Source of the DNA: an uncultured Bacillus sp.
GTDB taxonomy: Bacteria; Bacillota; Bacilli; Bacillales_B; DSM-18226
Reading direction: 5' to 3'
Length of the DNA: 12,955 nt
Assembly (NCBI RefSeq): GCF_946478885.1
Contig: NZ_CAMLDX010000096.1
Span: forward strand, 1 to 12,955
Below, one piece after another: positions 6,241-12,955 of this stretch. A model generated the notes under the pieces. It did no database searches and was not told the DNA's origin. It saw only the letters and a list, made by a program, of their open reading frames with translations. The position numbers and the translations under genes are program-made. The number at the start of each line of letters is the position of its first letter. The stretch's first letter is position 1.

Positions 6241-6867
6241 ATGACATTATCTTTCATTTTTATTCTTGCCTACTTAATCGGTTCGATCCCAACCGCCCTA
6301 ATGGTCGGGCACATTTTCTTCGGGGTTGACATCCGCGAACACGGAAGCAACAATCCGGGGGCAACAAACACCTTACGCATTCTTGGAAAAAAGGCTGCCA
6401 TGATTGTTCTCATTATTGATGTTGGAAAAGGCGCTTTGGCTGCCCTGCTGCCTTTCTTTTTCAACATAGACATCTCTCCGCTTTTTCCAGGACTGACGGC
6501 CGTTATTGGGCATTGCTTTCCGATCTTTGCCGGCTTTAGAGGGGGGAAGGCAATCGCAACCACAGCGGGTGTATTGTTGGCGGCTAATTTCCAGTTGTTT
6601 CTGATCGCGTATATTTGCTTCTTTCTCACCATTTTTATTTCTAAATACGTTTTCTTTGGCTCCCTTTCCGTTGGAGCCGTTCTGATGGTGTACTCTCTTT
6701 TGGATGCTGATTCGCAAAATGATCCTATCTTCCTTATCTTTTTGCTGCTCCTTATCTTCTTGCATCGGACAAACATTACCCGGTTCATTGATCATACTGA
6801 ACCGAAAATTAATGATAAGAATCTAGCAAAGGATAGAATTCCTCCAAAGAAGCCTAAAACTAAATAG
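6241..6867 (+). CDS. plsY: acyl-phosphate:glycerol-3-phosphate acyltransferase PlsY
   Basis: An integral membrane enzyme that moves the acyl group from acyl-phosphate to sn-glycerol-3-phosphate, making lysophosphatidic acid, the first step of phospholipid synthesis. Family motifs are GSIP (14-17), HGSNNPGATN (34-43), GHCFPIF (90-96), FRGGKAIATTAG (99-110) and HRTNI (175-179), spread over several hydrophobic segments. The protein has 208 residues with a basic lysine/proline-rich tail, slightly longer than the usual B. subtilis enzyme. Two glycines common in the family are replaced: GSGN is GSNN, and GGKGVAT is GGKAIAT. Such variants occur in the extra PlsY copies of Bacillus species, so this may be a second paralogue rather than the only PlsY. 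The ATG start follows AAAGGAT. The gene stands alone and is followed by putP, which has its own promoter. No clear terminator was seen. Confidence 0.9.
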   Translation: MTLSFIFILAYLIGSIPTALMVGHIFFGVDIREHGSNNPGATNTLRILGKKAAMIVLIIDVGKGALAALLPFFFNIDISPLFPGLTAVIGHCFPIFAGFRGGKAIATTAGVLLAANFQLFLIAYICFFLTIFISKYVFFGSLSVGAVLMVYSLLDADSQNDPIFLIFLLLLIFLHRTNITRFIDHTEPKINDKNLAKDRIPPKKPKTK

Positions 6868-6911
6868 TACAATAGCAATCTCCCTTTTCAAAGTAAATGC
6901 TCTTAAAACCA

Positions 6912-6940
6912 TTGTCTTTGTTTCTGGAAAACTATAAAAT
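6912..6940 (+). promoter_or_regulatory. predicted sigma-A promoter for putP
   Basis: TTGTCT (6912-6917), exactly 17 bp, then TAAAAT (6935-6940), about 66 bp before the putP ATG. B. subtilis opuE also has a sigma-B promoter; a second promoter of the GTTTAA...GGGTAT type was looked for here and not found, although GTTTAA occurs at 6951-6956. Confidence 0.6.
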
Positions 6941-7006
6941 AAAAAATATTGTTTAAAGAGTCTTTTAATAAAACTTTCGCAAAATATTGAAAAGGGGGAA
7001 AAATGA

Positions 7007-8500
7007 ATGTCTGATGAAGAATATCAACTGATTACGATTACCATCTATATGGCGGCTATGCTGATCATCGGATGGTTTTCGTATAATAAGACAAGAAATT
7101 TATCCGATTTTATGCTTGGCGGACGTTCTCTCGGCCCTGCTGTCACAGCATTAAGTGCAGGAGCAGCTGATATGAGTGGCTGGTTGCTGATGGGTTTGCC
7201 GGGAGGGATCTACGTCTCCGGTTTGGCAAGTGCCTGGATCGCTGTTGGTCTTACATTGGGAGCATATGCAAACTGGTTCCTTGTGGCCCCGCGCCTGCGC
7301 TCTTACACAAAGGTCGCGAACGATTCCATAACCATCCCCGGTTACTTGGATAATCGATTTAAGGATTCGACAAAGCTATTAAGAATTGTTTCAGGCATTG
7401 TCATCCTAATCTTCTTTACCTTTTACGTTTCTGCAGGAATGGTTTCAGGCGGTGTTTTCTTTGAAAGCTCCTTTGGTGTCAGCTATCATACTGGATTATT
7501 CATTGTAGCAGGAGTTACCGTTACCTATACCTTGTTCGGAGGGTTCCTTGCCGTCAGCTATACCGACTTTCTTCAGGGACTGATGATGCTTATTGCCCTG
7601 TTGCTCGTTCCGGCTATTGCCATATTTCAAACAGGGGGCCCTGCAGAAACGTTTGATACCATTCGTGCCATTGATCCGACAATGCTTGACTTTTTCAAAG
7701 GTACAACGGTGTTAGGAATCATTTCTGCGATGGCATGGGGGCTTGGCTATTTTGGGCAGCCACATATCATTGTCCGCTTTATGGCAATTAAAACCGTAAA
7801 AGAAACCAAAAGCGCGCGCCGCATCGGAATGAGCTGGATGGTTTTCTCTTTAATCGGAACGATTTTCACAGCATTGATTGGGATTGCCTTCTTTGACAAA
7901 TTCCCGCAATATACGCTTAATAACCCCGAAGCTGTGTTCCTTACACTTGGACAAATCTTATTTCATCCGCTTATAGCCGGATTTTTGCTTGCTGCTGTAC
8001 TGGCTGCGATTATGAGCACGGTATCATCACAATTAATCGTGACCTCAAGTGCCCTCATACAGGACTTATATAAAGTTGTACTGCGAAAGAACGGCAGTGA
8101 CCGCGAATATGTATTTTTAGGGAGAATGGCCGTTTTAGTTGTGGCAATAATTGCAGTTGTACTTGCCTATGAACAGGATAATACTATTTTGAATTTGGTT
8201 GCCTATGCTTGGGCTGGATTCGGAGGTTCATTCGGACCGGTTATCCTGCTTAGCCTTTTCTGGAAAAGAATGACTGGATGGGGAGCTATTTCAGGGCTGC
8301 TTTCTGGTGCTACCACGGTCATCATTTGGGCAAAGGCGACGGAAATCGGCCACATTTCGTTCCAATTATACGAAATTGTTCCCGGATTCATTGTGAACTT
8401 AATTGTCAGCTTGATTGTCAGCTTATTAACCTATAAACCAAATGAGATCATTGAAAATGAATTCAATGAAAGCGTACGATTGCTGAAAGAGGATCAATAG
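7007..8500 (+). CDS. putP: sodium/proline symporter PutP (OpuE-like)
   Basis: A member of the sodium:solute symporter (SSS) family, 497 residues with about 13 membrane segments, importing proline with sodium for nutrition or as an osmoprotectant. The N-terminal signature runs MLGGRSLGP (36-44) and AGAADMSGWLLMG (51-63). Asp55 and Ser57 fall at the same numbers as the sodium- and proline-critical residues of E. coli PutP. GWGLGYFGQPHI-type sequence (AWGLGYFGQPHI, 243-254) and MSTVSSQL (336-343) in a later helix are also typical. The start is ATG with GGGGG nine bases upstream; an ATG four bases earlier is out of frame and stops at once. Sequence alone does not separate PutP (nutritional) from OpuE (osmotic). 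The gene converges on gatB and ends at a strong terminator. Confidence 0.93.
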   Translation: MSDEEYQLITITIYMAAMLIIGWFSYNKTRNLSDFMLGGRSLGPAVTALSAGAADMSGWLLMGLPGGIYVSGLASAWIAVGLTLGAYANWFLVAPRLRSYTKVANDSITIPGYLDNRFKDSTKLLRIVSGIVILIFFTFYVSAGMVSGGVFFESSFGVSYHTGLFIVAGVTVTYTLFGGFLAVSYTDFLQGLMMLIALLLVPAIAIFQTGGPAETFDTIRAIDPTMLDFFKGTTVLGIISAMAWGLGYFGQPHIIVRFMAIKTVKETKSARRIGMSWMVFSLIGTIFTALIGIAFFDKFPQYTLNNPEAVFLTLGQILFHPLIAGFLLAAVLAAIMSTVSSQLIVTSSALIQDLYKVVLRKNGSDREYVFLGRMAVLVVAIIAVVLAYEQDNTILNLVAYAWAGFGGSFGPVILLSLFWKRMTGWGAISGLLSGATTVIIWAKATEIGHISFQLYEIVPGFIVNLIVSLIVSLLTYKPNEIIENEFNESVRLLKEDQ

Positions 8501-8548
8501 ACGGACCTTTCAGGAATTTTTTCAACGGTAATGGTTACCTATTCAAAC

Positions 8549-8590
8549 GCACTCCAAAAGTTAGATCTAGATTTTGGAGTGCATTTTAAT
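8549..8590 (+). terminator. intrinsic terminator of putP
   Basis: An 11-bp perfect stem, GCACTCCAAAA (8549-8559) and TTTTGGAGTGC (8572-8582), with a 12-nt loop containing TAGATCTA, followed by ATTTTAAT. It starts 48 bases after the putP stop. Confidence 0.85.
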
Positions 8591-8615
8591 GACTAAATCT
8601 CTCTGGTGCTATCTT

Positions 8616-8716
8616 AAAAGCAAAGATGCCAGGCACCACAATCTAGTATCCCTTCGCTTCATCTGCACGGGATATCAATCAATTGTAGATGCCTGACACC
8701 TTATGGGGCAAGCCCC
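8616..8716. repeat. dispersed palindromic repeat, copy 2
   Basis: The second copy of the element at 2419-2521, about 101 bp and in the same orientation. It has GATGCCAGGCACC (8625-8637) and ATGCCTGACACC (8689-8700) as inverted arms, with the shared core ATCTAGTATC (8641-8650) and ATCTGCACGGGATAT. Compared with copy 1 it lacks about six bases after the left palindrome and has about four more before the right arm. Its right end forms the hairpin GGGGC-AA-GCCCC (8705-8716). It begins only six bases beyond the gatB stop, and on the minus strand its last hairpin is followed by TTTGCTTTT, so it may end gatB transcription. Confidence 0.85.
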
Positions 8717-8722
8717 GTCATT

Positions 8723-10150
8723 TTACTGTTTATTTAATTCTTCCACCAATAATTTATTCACCATTTGCGGATTAGCTTGCCCCTTTGATGCCTTCATAAC
8801 TTGGCCAACAAGGGAGCCGACAGCCTTCGCTTTCCCGTTTTTATAGTCTTCCACAGATTTCGGATTATTGGCAATGGCATCTTGAACCCATTTTAACAGA
8901 GCACCTGCATCAGATACCTGCACAAGGCCTTTTTCCTTGACGATTTTCTCAGCATCTCCGCCGTTTTCAAATAGCTCTTTGAAGACCTGTTTAGCTATTT
9001 TAGAAGAAATCGTGCCATTTTCAATTAGTTTAATCATTCCGGCAAGACCATCAGGAGTGAGTGCCATTTCATGCAATTCCTTCTGCTCTGCTTTTAATGC
9101 AGCCGATACATCACCCATTAACCAGTTTGAAGCAAGCTTTGCGTCTGCTCCGACCGCAACGGTTGCCTCAAAGAAATCAGCCATTTCTTTTGTAACCGTT
9201 AAGACTGCTGCATCATATGCCGGCAAACCAAGCTCCTCTACATACCTTTTTTTGCGGGCATCCGGAAGCTCCGGAATTTCTGCACGAATCCGTGCCTTCC
9301 ACTCTTCATCAATATAGATATCGAGTAAATCCGGTTCAGGGAAATAACGATAGTCATCGGATCCCTCTTTTACACGCATAAGAATGGTTGTATTCGTAGC
9401 TTCATCGTAGCGGCGAGTCTCTTGTTCAATGACACCACCTGAACGTAAAACCTCAGCTTGTCTGTATTGTTCATATTCCAATCCTTTACGGACAAAGTTG
9501 AAAGAGTTTAAGTTTTTCAATTCTGTCTTTGTACCGAACTCTTTTTGACCGACCGGACGCAGGGATATATTCGCATCACAGCGTAGAGAACCTTCCTCCA
9601 TTTTACAATCAGAAACCCCTGTGTATTGAATAATGGATTTTAATTTTTCTAAATAAGCATAGGCTTCATTCGGCGTGCGGATATCAGGCTCAGATACAAT
9701 CTCAATTAAAGGCGTACCTTGGCGATTGTAGTCGCAGAGCGAGTAGCCATAGCCATGGTTTAATTTTCCGGCATCCTCCTCTAAGTGAATGCGAGTAATC
9801 CCGATCTTTTTCTTATATCCATCGACTTCTATTTCAATCCAGCCGTGCTCGCCAATCGGTTTATCAAATTGTGAGATTTGGTATGCCTTCGGATTATCAG
9901 GATAAAAGTAGTTTTTTCGGTCAAACTTCGTCTCACTTGCCACTTGGCAGTTTAAGGCCATGCATGCCTTCATGCCGTAATCAACTACTTTTTTGTTTAA
10001 GACCGGCAATACTCCAGGATAACCCAGCTCGATAACCGATGTATTGGTATTTGGCTCAGCACCAAATTTATTCGGGCTGGCAGAAAATATTTTCGAATCT
10101 GTTTTTAATTCTACGTGGACCTCTAGTCCAATGACTGTTTCAAATTCCAA
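8723..10150 (-). CDS. gatB: Asp/Glu-tRNA(Asn/Gln) amidotransferase subunit B
   Basis: The kinase/tRNA-binding subunit of the GatCAB amidotransferase, which converts Glu-tRNA(Gln) to Gln-tRNA(Gln) and Asp-tRNA(Asn) to Asn-tRNA(Asn) in bacteria that lack the direct synthetase. It activates the misacylated amino acid with ATP. The N-terminal cradle domain shows GLEVHVEL (8-15), then [11 protein letters not shown] and HLEEDAGKL; the C-terminal 150 residues form the helical and YqeY-like tail that contacts the tRNA. It has 475 residues, the normal length. The start codon is TTG, placed four bases after GGGGGGAGAACA-type Shine-Dalgarno sequence. It lies 12 bases after gatA as the last gene of gatC-gatA-gatB and is followed by the palindromic repeat. 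Confidence 0.97.
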   Translation of the reverse strand: MEFETVIGLEVHVELKTDSKIFSASPNKFGAEPNTNTSVIELGYPGVLPVLNKKVVDYGMKACMALNCQVASETKFDRKNYFYPDNPKAYQISQFDKPIGEHGWIEIEVDGYKKKIGITRIHLEEDAGKLNHGYGYSLCDYNRQGTPLIEIVSEPDIRTPNEAYAYLEKLKSIIQYTGVSDCKMEEGSLRCDANISLRPVGQKEFGTKTELKNLNSFNFVRKGLEYEQYRQAEVLRSGGVIEQETRRYDEATNTTILMRVKEGSDDYRYFPEPDLLDIYIDEEWKARIRAEIPELPDARKKRYVEELGLPAYDAAVLTVTKEMADFFEATVAVGADAKLASNWLMGDVSAALKAEQKELHEMALTPDGLAGMIKLIENGTISSKIAKQVFKELFENGGDAEKIVKEKGLVQVSDAGALLKWVQDAIANNPKSVEDYKNGKAKAVGSLVGQVMKASKGQANPQMVNKLLVEELNKQ

Positions 10151-10162
10151 TGTTCTCCCCCC

Positions 10163-11620
10163 TTACAGTGCAGGCTTTTGCTTATGATAGTCTGTTGCCT
10201 GTTCAAATGCGTGGGCAACGCGGTATACTGTGCTTTCATCAAAATGCTTACCAATGATCTGCAATCCTAATGGAAGTCCGTTTGCGAATCCGCATGGAAC
10301 GGAAATTCCCGGCACACCCGCAAGATTGACTGGGATGGTTAAAATATCGTTTGCATACATCGTTAACGGATCGGAAATTTTTTCACCGATTTTGAAGGCC
10401 GGTGTTGGTGTTGTAGGCCCAATGATACAGTCGTATTTTTCAAATACATCTTCAAAATCTTTTTTAATCAATGTACGAACTTTCTGCGCTTTCTTATAAT
10501 ATGCGTCATAATATCCAGAGCTTAAAGCGAAAGTTCCAAGCATAATGCGGCGTTTGACTTCATCACCGAAGCCTTCTGCTCTTGAATTTTTATACAGTTC
10601 CATTAAGGTTTCAGAGTTTGGCGAACGGTAGCCATAACGGACACCGTCAAAACGGGCCAAGTTGGCGGATGCCTCTGAGGATGAAAGTAAATAGTAAGCG
10701 GCTAATGCATATTTGGAATGCGGCAAGGATACTTCTTCCCAAACAGCACCAAGACCCTCTAATACCTTCAGCGCGTCTAATACAGATTGACGTGCTTCTT
10801 CGCCGACTCCTTCCCCTAAGTATTCTTTCGGTACGGCGATTTTCAGACCTTTAATATTGCCTGTTAGGGCCGCTGTAAAATCCGGCACTTCAATATTTGC
10901 TGAAGTGGAGTCCATCGAATCCAATCCACAGATTGCCTGTAATAAACGGGCATTATCTTCAACCGTTCTAGTTACCGGGCCAATTTGGTCTAATGAGGAT
11001 GCAAAGGCGACCAAGCCATAGCGTGAAACACGTCCATAAGTCGGCTTCAGACCGACAACTCCGCAGAATGCTGCAGGCTGGCGGATGGAGCCCCCTGTAT
11101 CAGAGCCTAAAGAGAATAATACCTCTCCTGCTGCCACTGCAGCTGCCGAACCGCCTGAAGAACCGCCTGGCACAGTCTCTAAGTTCCATGGATTGCGGGT
11201 CTTGCGGTAATAGGAATTCTCTGTTGAAGAACCCATGGCGAATTCATCCATGTTTAATTTACCAATCGTTACGGTTTCTGCGTTATGTAAATGATCCACA
11301 ACTGTCGCATTATAAATAGGATCAAAGTTTTCTAAGATTCTGCTTGCGCAGGTTGTCCGTAAATCCTTTGTGACAATATTATCTTTTACCCCGATCGGCA
11401 TACCGAAAAGAAGCCCTTTAGATTCATCAGCACCAAGCTTCTCGTCAAATTTCTTTGCTGTTTCTCTGGCTCTTTCTTCATCTAACGTTAAAAAGGCCTG
11501 AACCTTGTCATCTACCTCTTGAATCCTTTTAAATGATTCATCGACAAGATCAGACACCGTGAGTTCCTTTTTTTGCAGCAGTTCCTGAAGATCTGCTACT
11601 GTATGATCAAACAAACTCAA
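10163..11620 (-). CDS. gatA: Asp/Glu-tRNA(Asn/Gln) amidotransferase subunit A
   Basis: The glutaminase/amidase subunit of GatCAB, 485 residues. It hydrolyses glutamine and passes the ammonia through a channel to GatB. The amidase-signature catalytic triad is visible as Lys79 (GVKDN), Ser154 (PGGSSGGS) and Ser178 (DTGGSIR), at the same numbers as in the S. aureus enzyme. The start is TTG, eight bases after GGAGG, beginning MSLFDHT; the gene follows gatC by 13 bases and precedes gatB by 12. The protein looks intact. Confidence 0.97.
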   Translation of the reverse strand: MSLFDHTVADLQELLQKKELTVSDLVDESFKRIQEVDDKVQAFLTLDEERARETAKKFDEKLGADESKGLLFGMPIGVKDNIVTKDLRTTCASRILENFDPIYNATVVDHLHNAETVTIGKLNMDEFAMGSSTENSYYRKTRNPWNLETVPGGSSGGSAAAVAAGEVLFSLGSDTGGSIRQPAAFCGVVGLKPTYGRVSRYGLVAFASSLDQIGPVTRTVEDNARLLQAICGLDSMDSTSANIEVPDFTAALTGNIKGLKIAVPKEYLGEGVGEEARQSVLDALKVLEGLGAVWEEVSLPHSKYALAAYYLLSSSEASANLARFDGVRYGYRSPNSETLMELYKNSRAEGFGDEVKRRIMLGTFALSSGYYDAYYKKAQKVRTLIKKDFEDVFEKYDCIIGPTTPTPAFKIGEKISDPLTMYANDILTIPVNLAGVPGISVPCGFANGLPLGLQIIGKHFDESTVYRVAHAFEQATDYHKQKPAL

Positions 11621-11633
11621 CCGTCTCTCCTCC

Positions 11634-11924
11634 TTAGTCTATAATGGCCGGTACTTTAATTTGACCATCTTCATAATCCGGCGCATTTTTCAATACTTCT
11701 TCAACTGGCAATCCCGGGTTTACAACATCTTCGCGGAAAACATTTTTCATATCCAACACATGTGATGTTGGTTCTATATTGTCCGTTTCCAGTTCATTTA
11801 ATTGTTCTGCAAATGTAATAATCGCATCTAATTGCTTAGCAAACTTGTCAGCCTCTTCCTCTGTTATGGCAAGTCTGGCCAAATGCGCTACGTGCTTTAC
11901 TTCATCGATTGTAATTCTAGTCAA
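11634..11924 (-). CDS. gatC: Asp/Glu-tRNA(Asn/Gln) amidotransferase subunit C
   Basis: The small structural subunit (96 residues) that wraps around GatA and stabilises the A-B complex. It begins [20 protein letters not shown], as other Bacillus GatC proteins do, and includes the EPTSHVLDM and REDVV stretches. The start is TTG with a strong GGAGGTGA nine bases upstream. It is first in the operon, and a good promoter lies about 45 bp upstream. Confidence 0.96.
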   Translation of the reverse strand: MTRITIDEVKHVAHLARLAITEEEADKFAKQLDAIITFAEQLNELETDNIEPTSHVLDMKNVFREDVVNPGLPVEEVLKNAPDYEDGQIKVPAIID

Positions 11925-11969
11925 TTTAGCTCACCTCCAAAGTTTTCGAACAATCGCACAATAATATTG

Positions 11970-11998
11970 ATAATATCAAAATTTAAGAGACTAAACAA
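11970..11998 (-). promoter_or_regulatory. predicted sigma-A promoter of gatCAB
   Basis: On the minus strand, TTGTTT (11993-11998), exactly 17 bp, then TATTAT (11970-11975). The leader would be about 40 nt and ends in GGAGGTGA. The -35 box starts one base past the upstream hairpin, so the operon is cleanly separated from yueI. Confidence 0.65.
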
Positions 11999-11999
11999 G

Positions 12000-12040
12000 A
12001 GGGTCAGTCACCGTAAAAGCAAGATGACTGACCCTTTTTT
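12000..12040. terminator. intrinsic terminator hairpin after yueI
   Basis: An 11-bp perfect stem, AGGGTCAGTCA (12000-12010) and TGACTGACCCT (12025-12035), with a 14-nt loop. It sits seven bases past the yueI stop, so it should end yueI on the minus strand, where it is followed by the modest tail CTTGTTTAG. The better U-run (T6, 12035-12040) is on the plus strand, although no plus-strand gene is seen before it. Confidence 0.75.
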
Positions 12041-12046
12041 GAGCGT

Positions 12047-12493
12047 TTATGACGAGCCAAGAATTTTATCGAAAAAAGAAAAGATTCCTTTCTTTTCTTT
12101 CTGTTGCTGCTCGGGAATGGTATATTTCTTTGTTACAAAAATATTTTCCTTATCTACCGCCTCTTTATGGACCAGAACGAGAGCAATTTCTGAATTATAT
12201 TCCTTATTTGTCACTATGGTGTAAGGGATACTGTTCTTGTCAGCTTGTTTAATATATTTTGATAAAGATTCATATTCAAGGTGACCATTCAAGAATAAGT
12301 GGGTTTCTCTATGGTTTTTCATTGCCTGCTCTATTTCCGGATAAACCGTTTCCTCCATCACTTGTTCCTTGGTCAGAGCAATTTCAATCCGTTCTCTTAA
12401 CGTTCCTAGAAATTTCCTTCTCTCATCAGGATTCGTTTCCTTTGGGCCATAAATTCCTTGAGTGAGATAATCTTCTAAATCAGGTTTTACCAT
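12047..12493 (-). CDS. yueI: YueI family protein (DUF1694)
   Basis: A cytoplasmic protein of 148 residues that matches the Bacillus YueI/DUF1694 family of unknown function. Typical stretches are LTQGIYGPKETNPDERRKFLGTLRER in the N-terminal part, YPEIEQAMK in the middle and VTNKEYNSEIALVL followed by AVDKENIFV. A mixed, lysine-rich tail ends in FSFFDKILGSS. Residues 60-125 look like alternating alpha and beta structure. No catalytic motif, signal peptide or membrane segment is visible. The ATG start has GGAGGG seven bases upstream. It is a single-gene unit with its own predicted promoter and a hairpin terminator just after the stop. No function should be assigned from sequence alone. Confidence 0.82.
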   Translation of the reverse strand: MVKPDLEDYLTQGIYGPKETNPDERRKFLGTLRERIEIALTKEQVMEETVYPEIEQAMKNHRETHLFLNGHLEYESLSKYIKQADKNSIPYTIVTNKEYNSEIALVLVHKEAVDKENIFVTKKYTIPEQQQKEKKGIFSFFDKILGSS

Positions 12494-12512
12494 TATACTC
12501 CCTCCTCGATTT

Positions 12513-12542
12513 ATTTTACTATTATGTATGCTTTTTGTTCAA
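12513..12542 (-). promoter_or_regulatory. predicted promoter of yueI
   Basis: On the minus strand, TTGAAC (12537-12542), an 18-bp spacer, then TAAAAT (12513-12518). The implied leader is short (about 15-20 nt) and contains the ribosome binding site GAGGAGGGAG. Confidence 0.45.
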
Positions 12543-12887
12543 ATTAGTGCATGCCGATATCTGATACTGCTGCATGGCGGTTGAATGTCGACATTGTTCA
12601 GGCTGAAGACGGTATTGTTTGAGTCGGGCTCGGGTATTGATTAATAACTTATTTTTTGTACTATTTGCCTGTTGTCTTGGATTGACTTCTGAACTGTTTA
12701 CGCCGGGGCACTGCCTGCAAAAGATGATGAATTTTTAAACCACTAGAACCATTAATGCACCCGCTAGACAAGGTAGGACTGCCGATTCTGTTTTATTTCA
12801 GGTTGTAAAAAGAACTTCCCGCTATTATAAAAATAGGAATACTGTCAGCTTCTCCATTTCTTTGCAAAAGCATGCAGGAAAGGTGAA
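12543..12887. other. non-coding region upstream of yueI
   Basis: No protein-like frame longer than about 25 codons was seen. The stretch 12597-12670 resembles 2179-2250 (shared TTCAG-x-CTG, GTTTGAG, AACTT, TACT and TTGCCT in the same order), possibly a diverged dispersed element. No promoter, tRNA or strong terminator was found. Confidence 0.35.
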
Positions 12888-12955
12888 TTAAGATTTGATT
12901 TTATGATGTTTGCTTTCTTTAAACCCTTCATGGTGCACTTCACTGAGTTTTTCTC
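12888..12955 (-). CDS. possible C-terminal end of an unidentified gene (partial)
   Basis: On the minus strand a frame enters at the right edge and stops at TAA (12888-12890) after 21 codons. The translation is very hydrophilic (ends HHKIKS, with LSEVHHEGFKES before it), which looks like a real protein tail. It is too short to identify, and another frame on the same strand is also open here. It would be co-directional with yueI. Confidence 0.3.
   Translation of the reverse strand, partial: EKLSEVHHEGFKESKHHKIKS

Noticed and set aside
6270..6795. Two long antisense frames opposite plsY (172 and 140 codons)
   Set aside because: Their translations have no domain and are rich in lysine, as expected from the complement of a membrane-protein gene. 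No ribosome binding sites were seen, while the plsY strand shows clear family motifs.
12551..12623. A 23-codon plus-strand frame beginning ATGCCGATATCTGA
   Set aside because: No ribosome binding site, very short, and it overlaps the weak repeat-like stretch; more likely chance.
1..12955. CRISPR arrays, insertion-sequence transposases, phage genes, tRNA genes
   Set aside because: No regularly spaced repeats, transposase motifs, phage-like proteins or cloverleaf sequences were seen in any part of the window.

Overview
The window looks like a chromosomal segment of a Bacillaceae bacterium (Bacillus or a close relative). It has low to moderate GC, strong AGGAGG-type ribosome binding sites, frequent TTG starts, and proteins that resemble Bacillus YunD, DgkB, PlsY, PutP/OpuE, GatCAB and YueI. 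All identifications come from motif and sequence recognition; no database search was run.

Layout from left to right. Bases 1-197 hold, on the minus strand, what I read as the leader and tandem promoters of a ribosomal RNA operon whose genes lie just outside the left edge: two promoters with TTGACT boxes, 17-bp spacers and matching GTCGC starts, followed by a boxA-like TGCTCTTTG. Next, on the minus strand, come a cytoplasmic YunD-type metallophosphatase/5'-nucleotidase (451-2013), a 564-bp gap containing a palindromic dispersed repeat, and the lipid kinase dgkB with its own promoter. Upstream of dgkB lies a tight three-gene minus-strand cassette: an ECF sigma factor, a ZAS-type (zf-HC2) membrane anti-sigma factor, and a polytopic membrane protein built from three copies of a PGxGHxYL repeat. 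The three genes overlap at their stop/start codons.

The 480-bp gap at 5761-6240 holds two small dyads, an open but unrecognised 59-codon minus-strand frame, and a perfect CcpA cre consensus inside a 13-bp-arm inverted repeat. It is followed by two plus-strand genes: plsY (glycerol-3-phosphate acyltransferase) and putP/opuE (sodium/proline symporter, with its own promoter and a clear terminator). Convergent to putP is the minus-strand gatC-gatA-gatB operon for the Asp/Glu-tRNA amidotransferase. All three gat genes start with TTG. A second copy of the dispersed repeat lies just after gatB. A promoter precedes gatC, a strong hairpin separates it from yueI (DUF1694), and the right edge carries non-coding sequence plus the possible last 21 codons of another minus-strand gene.

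Functionally, dgkB and plsY both feed phosphatidic acid/lysophosphatidic acid metabolism and sit on either side of the sigma/anti-sigma cassette. A membrane or envelope stress role for that cassette is therefore a reasonable but unproven idea. The cassette, with its triplicated membrane protein and its unclear sigma-factor start codon, is the most likely source of something not yet described. The rest is core housekeeping.
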